A stretch of 64,000 nucleotides of DNA from the NCBI GenBank assembly GCA_024743115.1, contig JANSXC010000002.1:497978-561977 (forward strand). The letters are read 5' to 3'. The position numbers were made by a program, and so were the translations under genes. Each line of letters opens with the position of its first letter. Position 1 is the stretch's first letter. Below the pieces are notes generated by a model. The model made no database searches, had not been told where the DNA came from, and was given only the letters and a program-made list of their open reading frames with translations. Shown here piece by piece: positions 45,925-54,581 of the stretch. This stretch comes from a bacterium (lineage in GTDB: Bacteria > Planctomycetota > UBA1135 > UBA2386).

Positions 45925-46973
45925 GAGAACGGCAGCTCACCACTCTGCGGCGAGCTTCCAGGCGTCACGCCGAGATGCTCGTAGGCGCGCGGCGTCGCGA
46001 CCCGACCCCGTGGCGTTCGCGCCAGCAGGCCGGTGCGAATCAGATGCGGCTCGAGCACGTCCTCGAGCGTGTCCTCCGCTTCGTCGACCATCGCCGCGAG
46101 CGTCTTCAGGCCGATGGCGTCTCCGCGCTGCGTGAGCGCGCGGAGCACGCGGCGATCGACCTCTTCGAGCCCGAGTCCATCGATGCGTAGACGGTCGAGA
46201 CCTTCGGTCGCGACCGCGACGTCGATCTCCTGCAGCTCCCGCACCTGCGCGAGGTCGCGCACGCGGCGCAAGATGCGCAGCGCCATGCGCGGCGTGCCGC
46301 GGCTGCGTTCGGCGAGCAGGCGGGCCGGTGCGGCGGGCAGGCCGATGCCGAGTCGGGCGGCGGCGCGCGTCAGGATCTGCTGGATCTCTTCGGCGGGATA
46401 CGGTTCGAGGCGTTCGACGATGCCGAAGCGTGACCGGAACGGCGCGGACAGCAGGCCTTCGCGCGTCGTGGCGCCGACCAGCGTGAAGGGCTGCACGCCG
46501 AGCCGCACGCTGCGACCGCCGGGGCCCTGATCGAGCACGACGTCGATCGCGTGGTCCTCCATCGCCGAGTAGAGATACTCCTCGAGCACCTTCGGCAGCC
46601 GGTGGATCTCGTCGATGAACAGCACCTGATTGCGCTGTAGTCGGGTGAGCGTGCCCGCGAGATCGCGCGGCGCCCCGAGCGCGGGGCCGGACGTGATCAC
46701 GAGGTCTGTGGCCATCCCGAGGGCGATCAGGTGCGCGAGGGTCGTCTTGCCGAGGCCCGGAGGGCCGCAGAGCAGCACGTGATCCAGTGGTTCTTCACGT
46801 CCGCGGGCGGCCTGGATCGCGATGCCCAGGTTGTCACGCAGCTGTTCCTGGCCGACGAACTCCGCGAACGAGGTCGGCCGCAGGCTGCGGTCGAACTCGC
46901 GCTCGTTCGGGTCGGGATGATCGTGGAACACCATGCGGCGCCGGATCGTAGTGTCGCTCGCGCCCCGATTCAC
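45921..46973 (-). CDS. ruvB: Holliday junction ATPase RuvB
   Basis: AAA+ motor that drives branch migration at Holliday junctions together with RuvA. The 350-residue protein has Walker A GPPGLGKTT (70-78), Walker B VLFIDEIHR, the sensor GATT (167-170) and the SAPFRSRFG arginine-finger region, then a C-terminal winged-helix domain. GTG start at 46973; an ATG at 46934 is an alternative. It lies 33 bases after the dioxygenase gene and overlaps tgt, so the three may be one transcript. ruvA and ruvC are not in the window. Confidence 0.97.
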
Positions 46974-47006
46974 GTCGCCTCGGGCGCGACACCTCGGGCG
47001 ACCGTC

Positions 47007-47855
47007 TCAGCCGTCGTAATACGTCGCGGGGTGCAGTCCGATGAGCGTGCGTTCGCGCTCCGTCCGGGCGCGTTCGATGGCCGCCGGGCTGAGGTGGTTC
47101 GCGAGTTCCGTCGGGCGCAGTCGTTGCGCGATCTCGCGGCGGCCGTAGTTGGTCTGCAGGAAGAAGCGGCCGCGGCTCTGCTCGGTCGGCGGCAGCCGCC
47201 GATGCCAGACGTCGGAGACGAAGAATCCGACATCGCCGGCTCGGGCCTCGTGATGCACGCTTTCGCGGCCTCGGTAGGTTGCGTTCAGATCCCAGACCAT
47301 CTCCGCGGGCGGGATGCGTCCCGAGGTGTGGCTGCCGGGGATGACCGCGGTGGGGCCGTCGTCGCGGCTCAGGTCCTGCAGGTAGATGTGGGTGGCGACG
47401 ACGAAGATCGGGAACGGGATGTCCGCGGGCCAGTCGACGTCCGCGTCTCGCGGCACGTGCGGGCCAGCGTCGGTGTGCCATTCCTGCCCGCGCGGCGCGT
47501 GCTCGGTGCCGGGCGGGTTGCGCCAGGCGGTGCACGAGATCGCGTGGCAGTCGTGGCCGATGAGTGGCGCGAGGACGTCGAGGATGCCGCGGTTGGCGAT
47601 CGCGTGTTGGCACTCGGCGCTGCGGTTCAGCATCTCGTAGCGGAACATCGCGGCGTTCTCGGGCGAGGTGCGGCCCGCGCGCGGGTCAGGCGGCACCTCG
47701 TCGTAGACCCGCTCGATCGCGGTGCGGAGCTCCGTGATCTCGCCTGCTGTGAAGACCTCACGCAGGACGAGGTGACCGTCTCGTTCGAGGGCGTGCGTGG
47801 CCGCGGAGGCGGGGCCGTGGTAGGGCAGGTTTTGGTGACACGGTCGCTGCAGCAA
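47007..47855 (-). CDS. Phytanoyl-CoA dioxygenase (PhyH)-family Fe(II)/2-oxoglutarate enzyme
   Basis: A 282-residue protein of the PhyH fold. It shows the conserved N-terminal DGHLVLREVFT, the metal site HxD as WHTDAG, a PIFVVATHIYLQD strand, DGPTAVIPGSH and a distal VWHRRLPP with the third ligand His and an Arg-rich strand (GRFFLQTNYGRR). Family members hydroxylate small organic substrates. The TTG at 47855 was chosen because GAGGAAGGAG lies five bases upstream; a longer frame to 47933 has no ribosome site and would add non-conserved residues. It is followed by ruvB and tgt on the same strand. Confidence 0.85.
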   Translation of the reverse strand: MLQRPCHQNLPYHGPASAATHALERDGHLVLREVFTAGEITELRTAIERVYDEVPPDPRAGRTSPENAAMFRYEMLNRSAECQHAIANRGILDVLAPLIGHDCHAISCTAWRNPPGTEHAPRGQEWHTDAGPHVPRDADVDWPADIPFPIFVVATHIYLQDLSRDDGPTAVIPGSHTSGRIPPAEMVWDLNATYRGRESVHHEARAGDVGFFVSDVWHRRLPPTEQSRGRFFLQTNYGRREIAQRLRPTELANHLSPAAIERARTERERTLIGLHPATYYDG

Positions 47856-47860
47856 GTGGT

Positions 47861-47870
47861 CTCCTTCCTC
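47861..47870 (-). promoter_or_regulatory. Shine-Dalgarno site that sets the PhyH-family gene start
   Basis: On the minus strand the bases read GAGGAAGGAG, five bases before the TTG at 47855. This is a near-perfect ribosome site and supports a TTG start 78 bases inside the longest open frame. Confidence 0.6.
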
Positions 47871-47947
47871 GGGTTGACGGCTCCTTTCCGGCCAGGGCAG
47901 CCCTGAACGTACTTGCGTTTTGGCGGTCGTCAATCACCCTTGCGTTC

Positions 47948-48328
47948 GTGACAGCTGCCGACGAACTGCCGATCTACGAGTTGCTCGGTGAAGCCAGGCT
48001 CAGCGCGATCGTTGCCGGGTTCTACCGGCGCGTGGCGACGGATCCGATTCTCGAGCCGATGTACCCGAAGGGCGACATGGCGGGCGCGGAGGAGCGGCTG
48101 CGGCAGTTCCTGATCTATCGCTTCGGCGGGCCACAGACCTACATCGAGGAGCGCGGGCATCCGCGGTTGCGCATGCGCCACCTGCCGTTCCGGATCGATC
48201 AGGCCGCCCGCGACCGCTGGATGGAACTCATGATGGCCGCCGTCGACGAGCACGACGTGGCGCCCGAGCACCGTGACTATCTCGAGCGTTTCCTCGGCGG
48301 GATCGCGGACTTCATGAGGAACGCGTAG
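47948..48328 (+). CDS. Group II truncated hemoglobin (GlbO type)
   Basis: A 126-residue heme protein of the 2-over-2 fold. Tyr26 (GFYRRV) fills the B10 position, His78 in RMRHLPF is the proximal heme ligand (F8), and Trp91 (RWMELM) is the conserved G8 tryptophan of group II. GlbO-type globins bind oxygen tightly and often handle peroxide or nitric oxide. GTG start at 47948. It is divergent from the PhyH-family gene across a 92-base gap and is followed six bases later by a GT-C-like membrane gene. Confidence 0.95.
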   Translation: MTAADELPIYELLGEARLSAIVAGFYRRVATDPILEPMYPKGDMAGAEERLRQFLIYRFGGPQTYIEERGHPRLRMRHLPFRIDQAARDRWMELMMAAVDEHDVAPEHRDYLERFLGGIADFMRNA

Positions 48329-48334
48329 CCCGCC

Positions 48335-49981
48335 GTGCGCACCGCGCTCGCGCTGTTTCTGTTCGGCCTGTTGCTGCGGCTGCTGTTTTGGCACGCCGGG
48401 CCGGACGGTGGGCTCGGGTGGCACGTCGGGTTCCAGGGCGACGCGCCGGTGTGGCAGGACCTCTGCCTGCGGCTCGCCACCGATCGGCCCGACGCGGAAC
48501 TGCGGTTGCCGTGGCGCGCGCCGGGCATGTTGTGGCTGACCTCGCTGCTCTGGGACGGCGGCGGCGCGACCTGGGCCGTGCGATTCGTGTATGCGCTGGC
48601 CGGCGCGACGATCGCGCCGCTGGTCTGGCAGCTGTTGCGGCGGGCGGTTGCGCCCGCGGTCGCGGTGACCGCGGCCGTGCTGGCGGGGGCGTCGAGCAAC
48701 CTGCTGCTGCTCAGCAGCGGCGTGCAGGTCGAAGGCCTTTATCTGGCGCTGGCGCTGCTCGCACTCTGGCTGCAGAACGGGCTGGCCGCCGGGCCGCGGA
48801 TCGGCGGCGCGATCGCCCTGGCGGTGGGACTCGGCGCGTTGCATGGCGGTCTCTGTTTGCTGCGCACGGAGCACTTGCTCACTTTTGCGGCGCTCGCGCT
48901 CGTCGCGCTCTGGTGCCGGATGCGGTGGTGGCACGGTGCGGTCGTCGTGGCCGCGGCAGCTGTGACGATCACGCCGTGGCAGTTCGAGGCCGCGCGCCGC
49001 GTCGACGTGTTCAACCACACCGGGGCACCCGGTCGGCTCACGCTGCCGTGGGACGACGACGCGCGCGACACCGTGCTCGCGCTGCCCGCGTTCGCGCATC
49101 GGCACGTGCTCGAACTCGTCGACCAGACCGTCGCGCTGCGGGGCGGAGAACGCGTTCGCGCCGCGGACCTCGCGATCGTGCGCGAGGCCTACGATGCCTG
49201 GCCCGAGCCGTTGCCGGTGCCGCTCATCGCGCTCTATGGCCCGTTCAACTTCTTCCTCGCCAACTCTCCGGAGAGCAATGGTGGGTATTCGCGTGCGGCG
49301 CTCGACCGCGATCCGCCGCTGCTCGGCGGTGAAGCGATTTACCCTCAGTGGGTCCGGCGAACGCTGCGGCGCGGCAAGCGGTTCTCCCTCGGCTACCCGC
49401 CGCATCTCGACCGCACGTTGCACGGCTACGCGCGTGGCATCGATGAACTGACCAGCGATCCTGCCGGCGCGATCTCACGCCTCGGCATCAAGCTCTGGCA
49501 CGTGGCCGAGGGGGCGACGGGCGGCGTCGGTGGCTACGCGCTGCCGATCGGAATGTCGGGTGAGCGGCGCGCGGTCGACCTCGTGACCGCGACGGGTTGG
49601 TGGGCCGCGGTCTGGCGGCTGCTGGTGCTGGGAGTGGCGGTCTACGGGCTGTGGCGGGTGCGCGGGGAGCGCGCGCTCTGGCCACTGTGGGCGTTCGCAG
49701 TCACGAAGATCGTCACGGTTGCGCTGTTCTTCGGTTACGCGCGGCAGGGCGCGCTGCTCGTGCCGGCAGTGGCCGTCGGGGCGGCGGTCGTGATCGGCCC
49801 CTGGCTCGGCCGCCAGACCGATCGGCGGCGGTGGCTGCCATGGTGCCTGCCGGCGCTGCTGCTCGCGGTGGAGGCTGTGCGCGCGGGCACCGTGACCGCA
49901 ACGCTCGACGGCCAGCCGGTCGTCGACCGCGAGCCGTTTCCGGTGGGTGAGTTCACCCGGCGCACCATCGAGTTCCGCTGA
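48335..49981 (+). CDS. Polytopic membrane protein, GT-C glycosyltransferase-like
   Basis: A 548-residue membrane protein (GTG start) with about ten hydrophobic helices in the first 220 and the last 170 residues, and a soluble loop in the middle (about 225-370). The first loop (FQGDAPVWQDLCLRLA) contains acidic residues, and the LPWRAPGMLWLTSLLW helix resembles PMT_2-type enzymes that use lipid-linked sugars. No exact motif proves activity. It follows the globin gene by six bases, which suggests joint transcription but no clear functional link. Confidence 0.6.
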   Translation: MRTALALFLFGLLLRLLFWHAGPDGGLGWHVGFQGDAPVWQDLCLRLATDRPDAELRLPWRAPGMLWLTSLLWDGGGATWAVRFVYALAGATIAPLVWQLLRRAVAPAVAVTAAVLAGASSNLLLLSSGVQVEGLYLALALLALWLQNGLAAGPRIGGAIALAVGLGALHGGLCLLRTEHLLTFAALALVALWCRMRWWHGAVVVAAAAVTITPWQFEAARRVDVFNHTGAPGRLTLPWDDDARDTVLALPAFAHRHVLELVDQTVALRGGERVRAADLAIVREAYDAWPEPLPVPLIALYGPFNFFLANSPESNGGYSRAALDRDPPLLGGEAIYPQWVRRTLRRGKRFSLGYPPHLDRTLHGYARGIDELTSDPAGAISRLGIKLWHVAEGATGGVGGYALPIGMSGERRAVDLVTATGWWAAVWRLLVLGVAVYGLWRVRGERALWPLWAFAVTKIVTVALFFGYARQGALLVPAVAVGAAVVIGPWLGRQTDRRRWLPWCLPALLLAVEAVRAGTVTATLDGQPVVDREPFPVGEFTRRTIEFR

Positions 49982-49997
49982 ACGCGGACGCTGCTCG

Positions 49998-52124
49998 CTA
50001 CTTCAGCGTGGCCGCCAGGAAGGCCCAGCGATCGGCAGCCTCGTCGATGCGCTTGCTCAGTGGCTTGCCCGCACCGTGACCGGCCGACGTTTCGACGCGC
50101 AGCAGGATCGGGGCCTCACCGCCCTGCGCCGCCTGCAGCGCCGCGCCGAACTTGTAGCTGTGGCCGGGCAGCACGCGGTCGTCGTGGTCGCCGGTCATCA
50201 CCATCGTCGGCGGGTAGTGGCGGCCGGACTCCAGGTTGTGGAGCGGCGAGTAGCGGTAGAGCCATTCGAACGCGGCGGGATCGTCGCTGCGGCCATACTC
50301 CGACGCCCACGCGTGTCCGATCGTGAACGTGTGGTAGCGCAGCATGTCGAGCACGCCGACTTCGGGGATCGCCGCGCCGATCAGATCCGGGCGCTGGGTC
50401 AGCACCGCACCGACGAGCAGACCGCCGTTGCTGCCGCCCCCGATCGCGAGCCGGTTCCTGCTCGTGTAGCCGTTCCGCGTCAGATACTCGGCGCACGCGA
50501 TGAAGTCGTCGAAGACGTTCTGTTTGTTGCCGAGCATGCCGCCCTGGTGCCATTCCTCGCCGTACTCGCTGCCGCCGCGAATCACGGCCTGGGCGTAGAT
50601 CCCGCCGCGTTCGACGAAGACCAGGTTCGGCACGGAGAAACGCGGGGTCAGCGGGATGTTGAAGCCGCCGTAGCCGTAGAGGTAGCACGGGCTCGAGCCG
50701 TCGAGCGGAATACCGCGCTTGTGCACGAGGAACAGGCACAGTCGCGTACCGTCCTCGCTCTGGAGGAATCTGCGGCTCGTCACGATGTCGCTCGTGTCCG
50801 CGGGCAGTTCGCTCTGCCACAGGGTCGTCGTCTCGCCGGTGCGGAAGTCGTGCTGCAGGATGCGCGGCGCCTCGACGAACGACCGCCACGTCGTGAATGC
50901 GACGGGGTCGTCGGCGCGGCCACTGAAGCCGCTCACGGAGCCGATGCCCGGCAGTTCGATCGTGTTCTTGGCCGAGCCGTCGAGATTGTGCACGGCGACG
51001 CGACTGCTCGCGTCCTCGAGGTAGTGCAGCACGAAGTGGCCGCCGAGGACCTGCGCGCTGCGCAGCATCGCCGCGCCCTCGGGCACGAGGATCCGTTGTT
51101 TGGTGTGGTCGTTCTCGTCGACCTCGAGGACGGCGCCGAGCGGCGCGCCCCGGTTGGTGCGGAACCAGAAGCGCGAGCCGTCGTGGCCGAGGAACGAGTA
51201 GTGGGCGTCGTTGTCGAACAGCAGCGGCCGCACGGCCCAGCTCTTCGACTCCAGGTCGGCGTAGGCGATGCGATTGGTGCTCGCCGAGCCCTCGCGCACG
51301 TTCACGATCAGGAAGCGACCGCTCTCGGTGACCTCCGGGCTGAACAGCCATCGCGGTTGGTCTGGGCGCTCGTAGACGACACGGTCCTCGGACTGCTCGG
51401 TGCCGAGCTCGTGGTAGCAGAGCTGGGCGTCCTGGTTGGACGACTCGTAGACCTTGCCTTCGGCGGGCTGCGGATAACGCTGGTAGAAGAACCCGCGGCT
51501 GTCGCCGGTCCACGCGGCGCGGGTGAACTTCGCCCAGCGGATCGTGTCCTGCAGCGGCTCGCCGGTCGCGACATCGAGCACGCGCCACTCCTGCCAGTCG
51601 CTGCCGCCGCTCGAGGTCGAGTAGGCTAGCAGCTTGCCGTCGGGTGACGCTACGGCTGCCCCGAGCGCGACGGTGCCGTCTTCGCTCAGGGTGTTCGGGT
51701 CCAGCAGAACGCGGCCTGGCTCGTTCGGCGAACTCGCGACGTAGAGCACGTCCTGGTTCTGGAGGCCGTTGTTGCGCCGGTAGAACCAGTTCTCGCCCCG
51801 GCGGGAGGGCGCGCTCTGGCGCGGGAAGTTCCAGAGTTGACCGAGTCGGGCGTGGATTGCCGGCCGTTCGGGGATGGCGTCGAGGAAGACGCGGCTCGCG
51901 AGGTTCTGGCGGCGGACGAAGTCGGCAGTGGCCGGGCCGTCCTGGTCCTCGAGCCAGCGGTAGGGATCGGCGACCGTGGTGCCGTGGTAGTCCTCCGTGA
52001 CCGCCTCGGTGCGGACCGGCGGCGCGGAAAAAGCCGGCCAGCGACCGGTGAACTTGTCGTTCGGACCCGTGGTGCAGGTCGCGAACAGGAACATCGAGAC
52101 GAGCGGTGCGACGGTAGCGCGCAT
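49998..52124 (-). CDS. Prolyl oligopeptidase family (S9A) lipoprotein
   Basis: A serine peptidase that cuts short peptides after proline. The 708-residue protein has a likely lipoprotein signal (FLFATC, Cys17), an N-terminal seven-bladed propeller (about 60-420) and a C-terminal alpha/beta-hydrolase domain. Catalytic Ser is in IGGGSNGG, Asp in MTGDHDDRVLPGHSYKF, and His in TSAGHGAG. The DPYRWLED motif near the start is typical of S9A. The ATG at 52124 gives the signal peptide directly at the N-terminus; the open frame to 52268 would bury it. It stands alone and diverges from a small secreted-protein gene. Confidence 0.95.
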   Translation of the reverse strand: MRATVAPLVSMFLFATCTTGPNDKFTGRWPAFSAPPVRTEAVTEDYHGTTVADPYRWLEDQDGPATADFVRRQNLASRVFLDAIPERPAIHARLGQLWNFPRQSAPSRRGENWFYRRNNGLQNQDVLYVASSPNEPGRVLLDPNTLSEDGTVALGAAVASPDGKLLAYSTSSGGSDWQEWRVLDVATGEPLQDTIRWAKFTRAAWTGDSRGFFYQRYPQPAEGKVYESSNQDAQLCYHELGTEQSEDRVVYERPDQPRWLFSPEVTESGRFLIVNVREGSASTNRIAYADLESKSWAVRPLLFDNDAHYSFLGHDGSRFWFRTNRGAPLGAVLEVDENDHTKQRILVPEGAAMLRSAQVLGGHFVLHYLEDASSRVAVHNLDGSAKNTIELPGIGSVSGFSGRADDPVAFTTWRSFVEAPRILQHDFRTGETTTLWQSELPADTSDIVTSRRFLQSEDGTRLCLFLVHKRGIPLDGSSPCYLYGYGGFNIPLTPRFSVPNLVFVERGGIYAQAVIRGGSEYGEEWHQGGMLGNKQNVFDDFIACAEYLTRNGYTSRNRLAIGGGSNGGLLVGAVLTQRPDLIGAAIPEVGVLDMLRYHTFTIGHAWASEYGRSDDPAAFEWLYRYSPLHNLESGRHYPPTMVMTGDHDDRVLPGHSYKFGAALQAAQGGEAPILLRVETSAGHGAGKPLSKRIDEAADRWAFLAATLK

Positions 52125-52284
52125 GGCGGGGGAGGTTATGGCCGCGCCGGGGCCGGTCTCCGTGGGATTTCGGCGATTTCCAGGAAACCGCGAAATCGGT
52201 GGCGTGAATCGCTGCTGGTCGACGGGGCTGGGGCAGCTGGACGATTTCGCGTCCGGCTCAGCAACCAACCAGTCATTCCTGGAT

Positions 52285-52307
52285 CAACCAACCGCGAGAA
52301 CCGAACG
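52285..52307 (+). promoter_or_regulatory. A/C-rich leader before a small secreted gene
   Basis: The bases between 52285 and the ATG at 52308 form a CAACCAAC ... GAACCGAACG leader with no purine-rich ribosome site. A very similar leader precedes the related gene at 53754. Confidence 0.35.
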
Positions 52308-52838
52308 ATGAAGACCTACTCGAAGAAGCAGTTCCTGGCCGCCCTGACGACCCTCAGCCTCGCCGGCGCCGCGATGGCGCAAGCCGACCGCGGCCCGTCG
52401 CAAAGCCCCGAAGTGGGGGATGCCCCGGTCCTGACCGCCGATCAACGCGCTGCCGCGCAGGCGGCCGGCGAGGGCCTCGACGCCCCTCCTGGCGCCGAGC
52501 TCGCCGTGGAAAAAACCGAGACCGAACTGCGGTTCCGCGTGACGGGCCACGGCAGCACGGGTGGCAAGCACCTCGGTGCCGTCATCGTCGCTCTGCAGCC
52601 GGACCTCGCGCACTTCTTCAATGGCCTGCCGCCGCTCCTCGGCAGTGGCCGCGTGCTCGCCTTCGGCACAGCACAGCCGTCGTTCGAGTGGCAGATGGCC
52701 GTCGAGATGAAGGGTCTGCCGACGCTCTACGCCCAGGGCGTCCTCGCCGACGAGTTCGGCAACGTCCACGCCAGCTCCGTCCAGCGGATCGCCGGCCGGC
52801 CGAACGAGAACGAACAAGGGGTGAAGATGGAGAGTTGA
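52308..52838 (+). CDS. Small secreted protein (FRVTGHGS/GLPPLL family)
   Basis: A 176-residue exported protein with signal peptide ending GAAMAQ. A linker with acidic residues leads to a beta-rich domain (about 75-165) with ETELRFRVTGHGS, FNGLPPLLGSGRVLAFG, YAQGVLAD and ASSVQRIAG. The same layout is found in the gene at 53754 (FRLVGHGSS, VEGLPPMLCGG, FYAQGVLAG, ASQVIRI), so the two are paralogues. Family and function are unknown. The ATG at 52308 is preferred because it gives the signal peptide; upstream codons are non-coding. A good intrinsic terminator follows. Confidence 0.75.
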   Translation: MKTYSKKQFLAALTTLSLAGAAMAQADRGPSQSPEVGDAPVLTADQRAAAQAAGEGLDAPPGAELAVEKTETELRFRVTGHGSTGGKHLGAVIVALQPDLAHFFNGLPPLLGSGRVLAFGTAQPSFEWQMAVEMKGLPTLYAQGVLADEFGNVHASSVQRIAGRPNENEQGVKMES

Positions 52839-52942
52839 AGTCCGTCGTCACCGCGGCCACCCGAGATCAATCGGGCTCGGCCGCGCGACAACCGGCGCCC
52901 GGGGAGAGAGAACGGGCGGAGCATCTTGCGTTGGTTGTCTTC

Positions 52943-52985
52943 GAGCCGCTGTGGCGCATGAGCCACGGCGGCTCGTTTTTCGTTT
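52943..52985 (+). terminator. Intrinsic terminator after the small secreted gene
   Basis: GAGCCGC-T-GTGGC pairs with GCCAC-G-GCGGCTC (13-bp stem with one wobble pair) around a GCATGA loop, followed by GTTTTTCGTTT. It is the clearest rho-independent terminator in the window and ends the small secreted-protein gene on the plus strand, about 105 bases after its stop. Confidence 0.85.
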
Positions 52986-52997
52986 GGGCCAGGGCCG

Positions 52998-53516
52998 TCA
53001 GAACCCGACGGTCGCAATGCCACCGTCGGTGGCCATCGCGGTGGTGCGGCCGATCTCGGCAAGGATGATCTGGTTGTACCACGTGAAGCCGACGAGGCCC
53101 GGGTCGTTGGGGATCGTCACGCTGTAGACCGGGGCATTGCCGGCGCGCGGGGGGCAGCCGTCGCTCATGGTCGTTTGGTACGAGGCGAAGTCGGCGCCGA
53201 CGAGGAGGTCGAAGCCCTGCGGGAACGAGGCGGGCAGGGTCAGGCCGGCCCATTGCGTGTTGGAGAAGCCGAACACGAGGAGCGCCTGCCAGTTCGTGAT
53301 CTGCAGGGTGCAGAACGGCGGCATGTTGGTGTAGTCGACGCTGATCGAGAACGTCGTGCCGACCTGCGGCAGGCCCGTGACGTCGAGGATCGGGCCGGTC
53401 GTGCTGCCGCTGCTGGCGCCGAACGTGGTGAAGGTGGCGTTCTGGGCGGTGGTGGTCGCGGTCGTGGCGAACGTTGCGGTCGCGGCGGTGAGGAGGGCGA
53501 GCAGGTGCTGGCGCAT
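52998..53516 (-). CDS. Small secreted protein made of one C-terminal-type module
   Basis: A 172-residue exported protein. The signal peptide ends near TTAQ and the mature part is a single module: LDVTGLPQVGTTFSISVDYTN, a LLVFGFSNTQWAG strand, LPASFPQGFDLLVGAD, then VTIPNDPGLVGFTWYNQI and a GGIATVGF end. The layout resembles the final modules of the large proteins at 11897 and 38086, here as a stand-alone domain. The ATG at 53516 gives a signal peptide directly. The very long open frame that runs on to 56306 is a high-GC artefact. Function is unknown; possibly an adhesion or surface-anchoring module. Confidence 0.7.
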   Translation of the reverse strand: MRQHLLALLTAATATFATTATTTAQNATFTTFGASSGSTTGPILDVTGLPQVGTTFSISVDYTNMPPFCTLQITNWQALLVFGFSNTQWAGLTLPASFPQGFDLLVGADFASYQTTMSDGCPPRAGNAPVYSVTIPNDPGLVGFTWYNQIILAEIGRTTAMATDGGIATVGF

Positions 53517-53726
53517 CGTGGTCCTGGGGGCTGTGGGGTCGTGGCGGGGCGCCGGAGAGTCGGCGCAGTGGCGACCATCATACCGGTTCGGCGGGAGCGG
53601 ATCTCGCGCCGGCGGGCCCTGCACTGCAACGGTCCTGGGTCGGTGCACGAAAAACGGCCTCGTCGTGGCGTGGTCGGGCGCGTTCCGACGGGGCTGGGGT
53701 GACAGGCAGCCGCATCGGTTGCCGCA

Positions 53727-53753
53727 CCAACCAACGCCAAAAAGAACAGAACG
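53727..53753 (+). promoter_or_regulatory. A/C-rich leader matching that at 52285
   Basis: The leader reads CCAACCAACGCC ... GAACAGAACG directly before the ATG at 53754. It matches the leader at 52285-52307 in composition and ending (GAACNGAACGATGAA). Both lack a normal ribosome site, so translation may be initiated in an unusual way. Confidence 0.35.
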
Positions 53754-54479
53754 ATGAACCACCACGACCTCAACTCCTCCCTCGCCCACAACCTGCTGCT
53801 GACCGGCCTCGTCGCCATGACGCTCGCCGGCGCAGGCCTCGCTCAGAGCGACGGCAGCGATCAGCGCGACGCCGACGCCAAGCGCGCCGCGCAGCACCTC
53901 TCGCAGAGCCCCGGCAACGGTGGCGCCGCCTTCGAGGGTGTGCGCTGCGGACTCGGTTTGCCGGCGCCCAAACCACCTTCGGAAACGGAGATGGCGGAGC
54001 GGAAGACCGCCGCCGAGGAGGTCAAGACCGCTGCCGAAGAGGCCGAACGGCCGATCTCCTCGAGCCCGAACCCGAACGGCTCCGGGGAACTCGAGTGGAT
54101 GTCGCCCGACCAGCGCGCCGTCTACCTGGCGTCGCTCGATACCCCGGGCGTCGAGTTGGCGGCTGCTCCCACGCGCAACGGGATCGAGTTCCGGCTCGTC
54201 GGTCACGGCTCCTCCCCGGGTGAGCACTTCGGTGGCATCCTCGTGAGTCTCGAAGATCGCCAGTGCCTCTACGTCGAGGGCCTGCCGCCGATGCTCTGTG
54301 GCGGTGCCGTGCTCGGGATCGGCATCGTGTCGCCGGCGCTCAGGCTGGAGTTCTCCCGGGATCAGCTGCCGGGCATGCCGTTCTACGCTCAGGGTGTTCT
54401 CGCCGGACCCGAGGCGGTGTTCGCTTCGCAGGTGATCCGGATCGACGGGGATCTCGCAGGCCGGGTCGATCAGGAGTAG
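53754..54479 (+). CDS. Small secreted protein with a helical insert (paralogue of the gene at 52308)
   Basis: A 241-residue exported protein. After the signal (ending GAGLAQ) there is an acidic, helical linker (about 30-115, including SETEMAERKTAAEEVKTAAE) absent from the paralogue, then the shared domain (IEFRLVGHGSSPGEHFGG, YVEGLPPMLCGG, FYAQGVLAGPE, ASQVIRIDG). The linker looks like a coiled coil or spacer. Function is unknown. It is followed by a hairpin with a short T-run. Confidence 0.75.
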   Translation: MNHHDLNSSLAHNLLLTGLVAMTLAGAGLAQSDGSDQRDADAKRAAQHLSQSPGNGGAAFEGVRCGLGLPAPKPPSETEMAERKTAAEEVKTAAEEAERPISSSPNPNGSGELEWMSPDQRAVYLASLDTPGVELAAAPTRNGIEFRLVGHGSSPGEHFGGILVSLEDRQCLYVEGLPPMLCGGAVLGIGIVSPALRLEFSRDQLPGMPFYAQGVLAGPEAVFASQVIRIDGDLAGRVDQE

Positions 54480-54500
54480 CCCCCAGCTCGCCTCGTCCAC

Positions 54501-54534
54501 GCCGCCGGTGCCCGAACGGGCGCCGGTGGCTTTT
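54501..54534 (+). terminator. Hairpin with short T-run after the small secreted gene
   Basis: GCCGCCGGTGCCCG and CGGGCGCCGGTGGC form a 14-bp stem (two G-T wobbles) around a tight loop, followed by TTTT. It lies 21 bases after the stop of the gene at 53754. Confidence 0.65.
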
Positions 54535-54581
54535 GCCGTTGGGCGGTCGGTTGCGCGGGGATCGCGGGTAACGTCTCCGCG

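Noticed and set aside
47856..47933. Longer N-terminus for the PhyH-family protein from a TTG at 47933
   Set aside because: No ribosome site precedes it, while a near-perfect one precedes the TTG at 47855.
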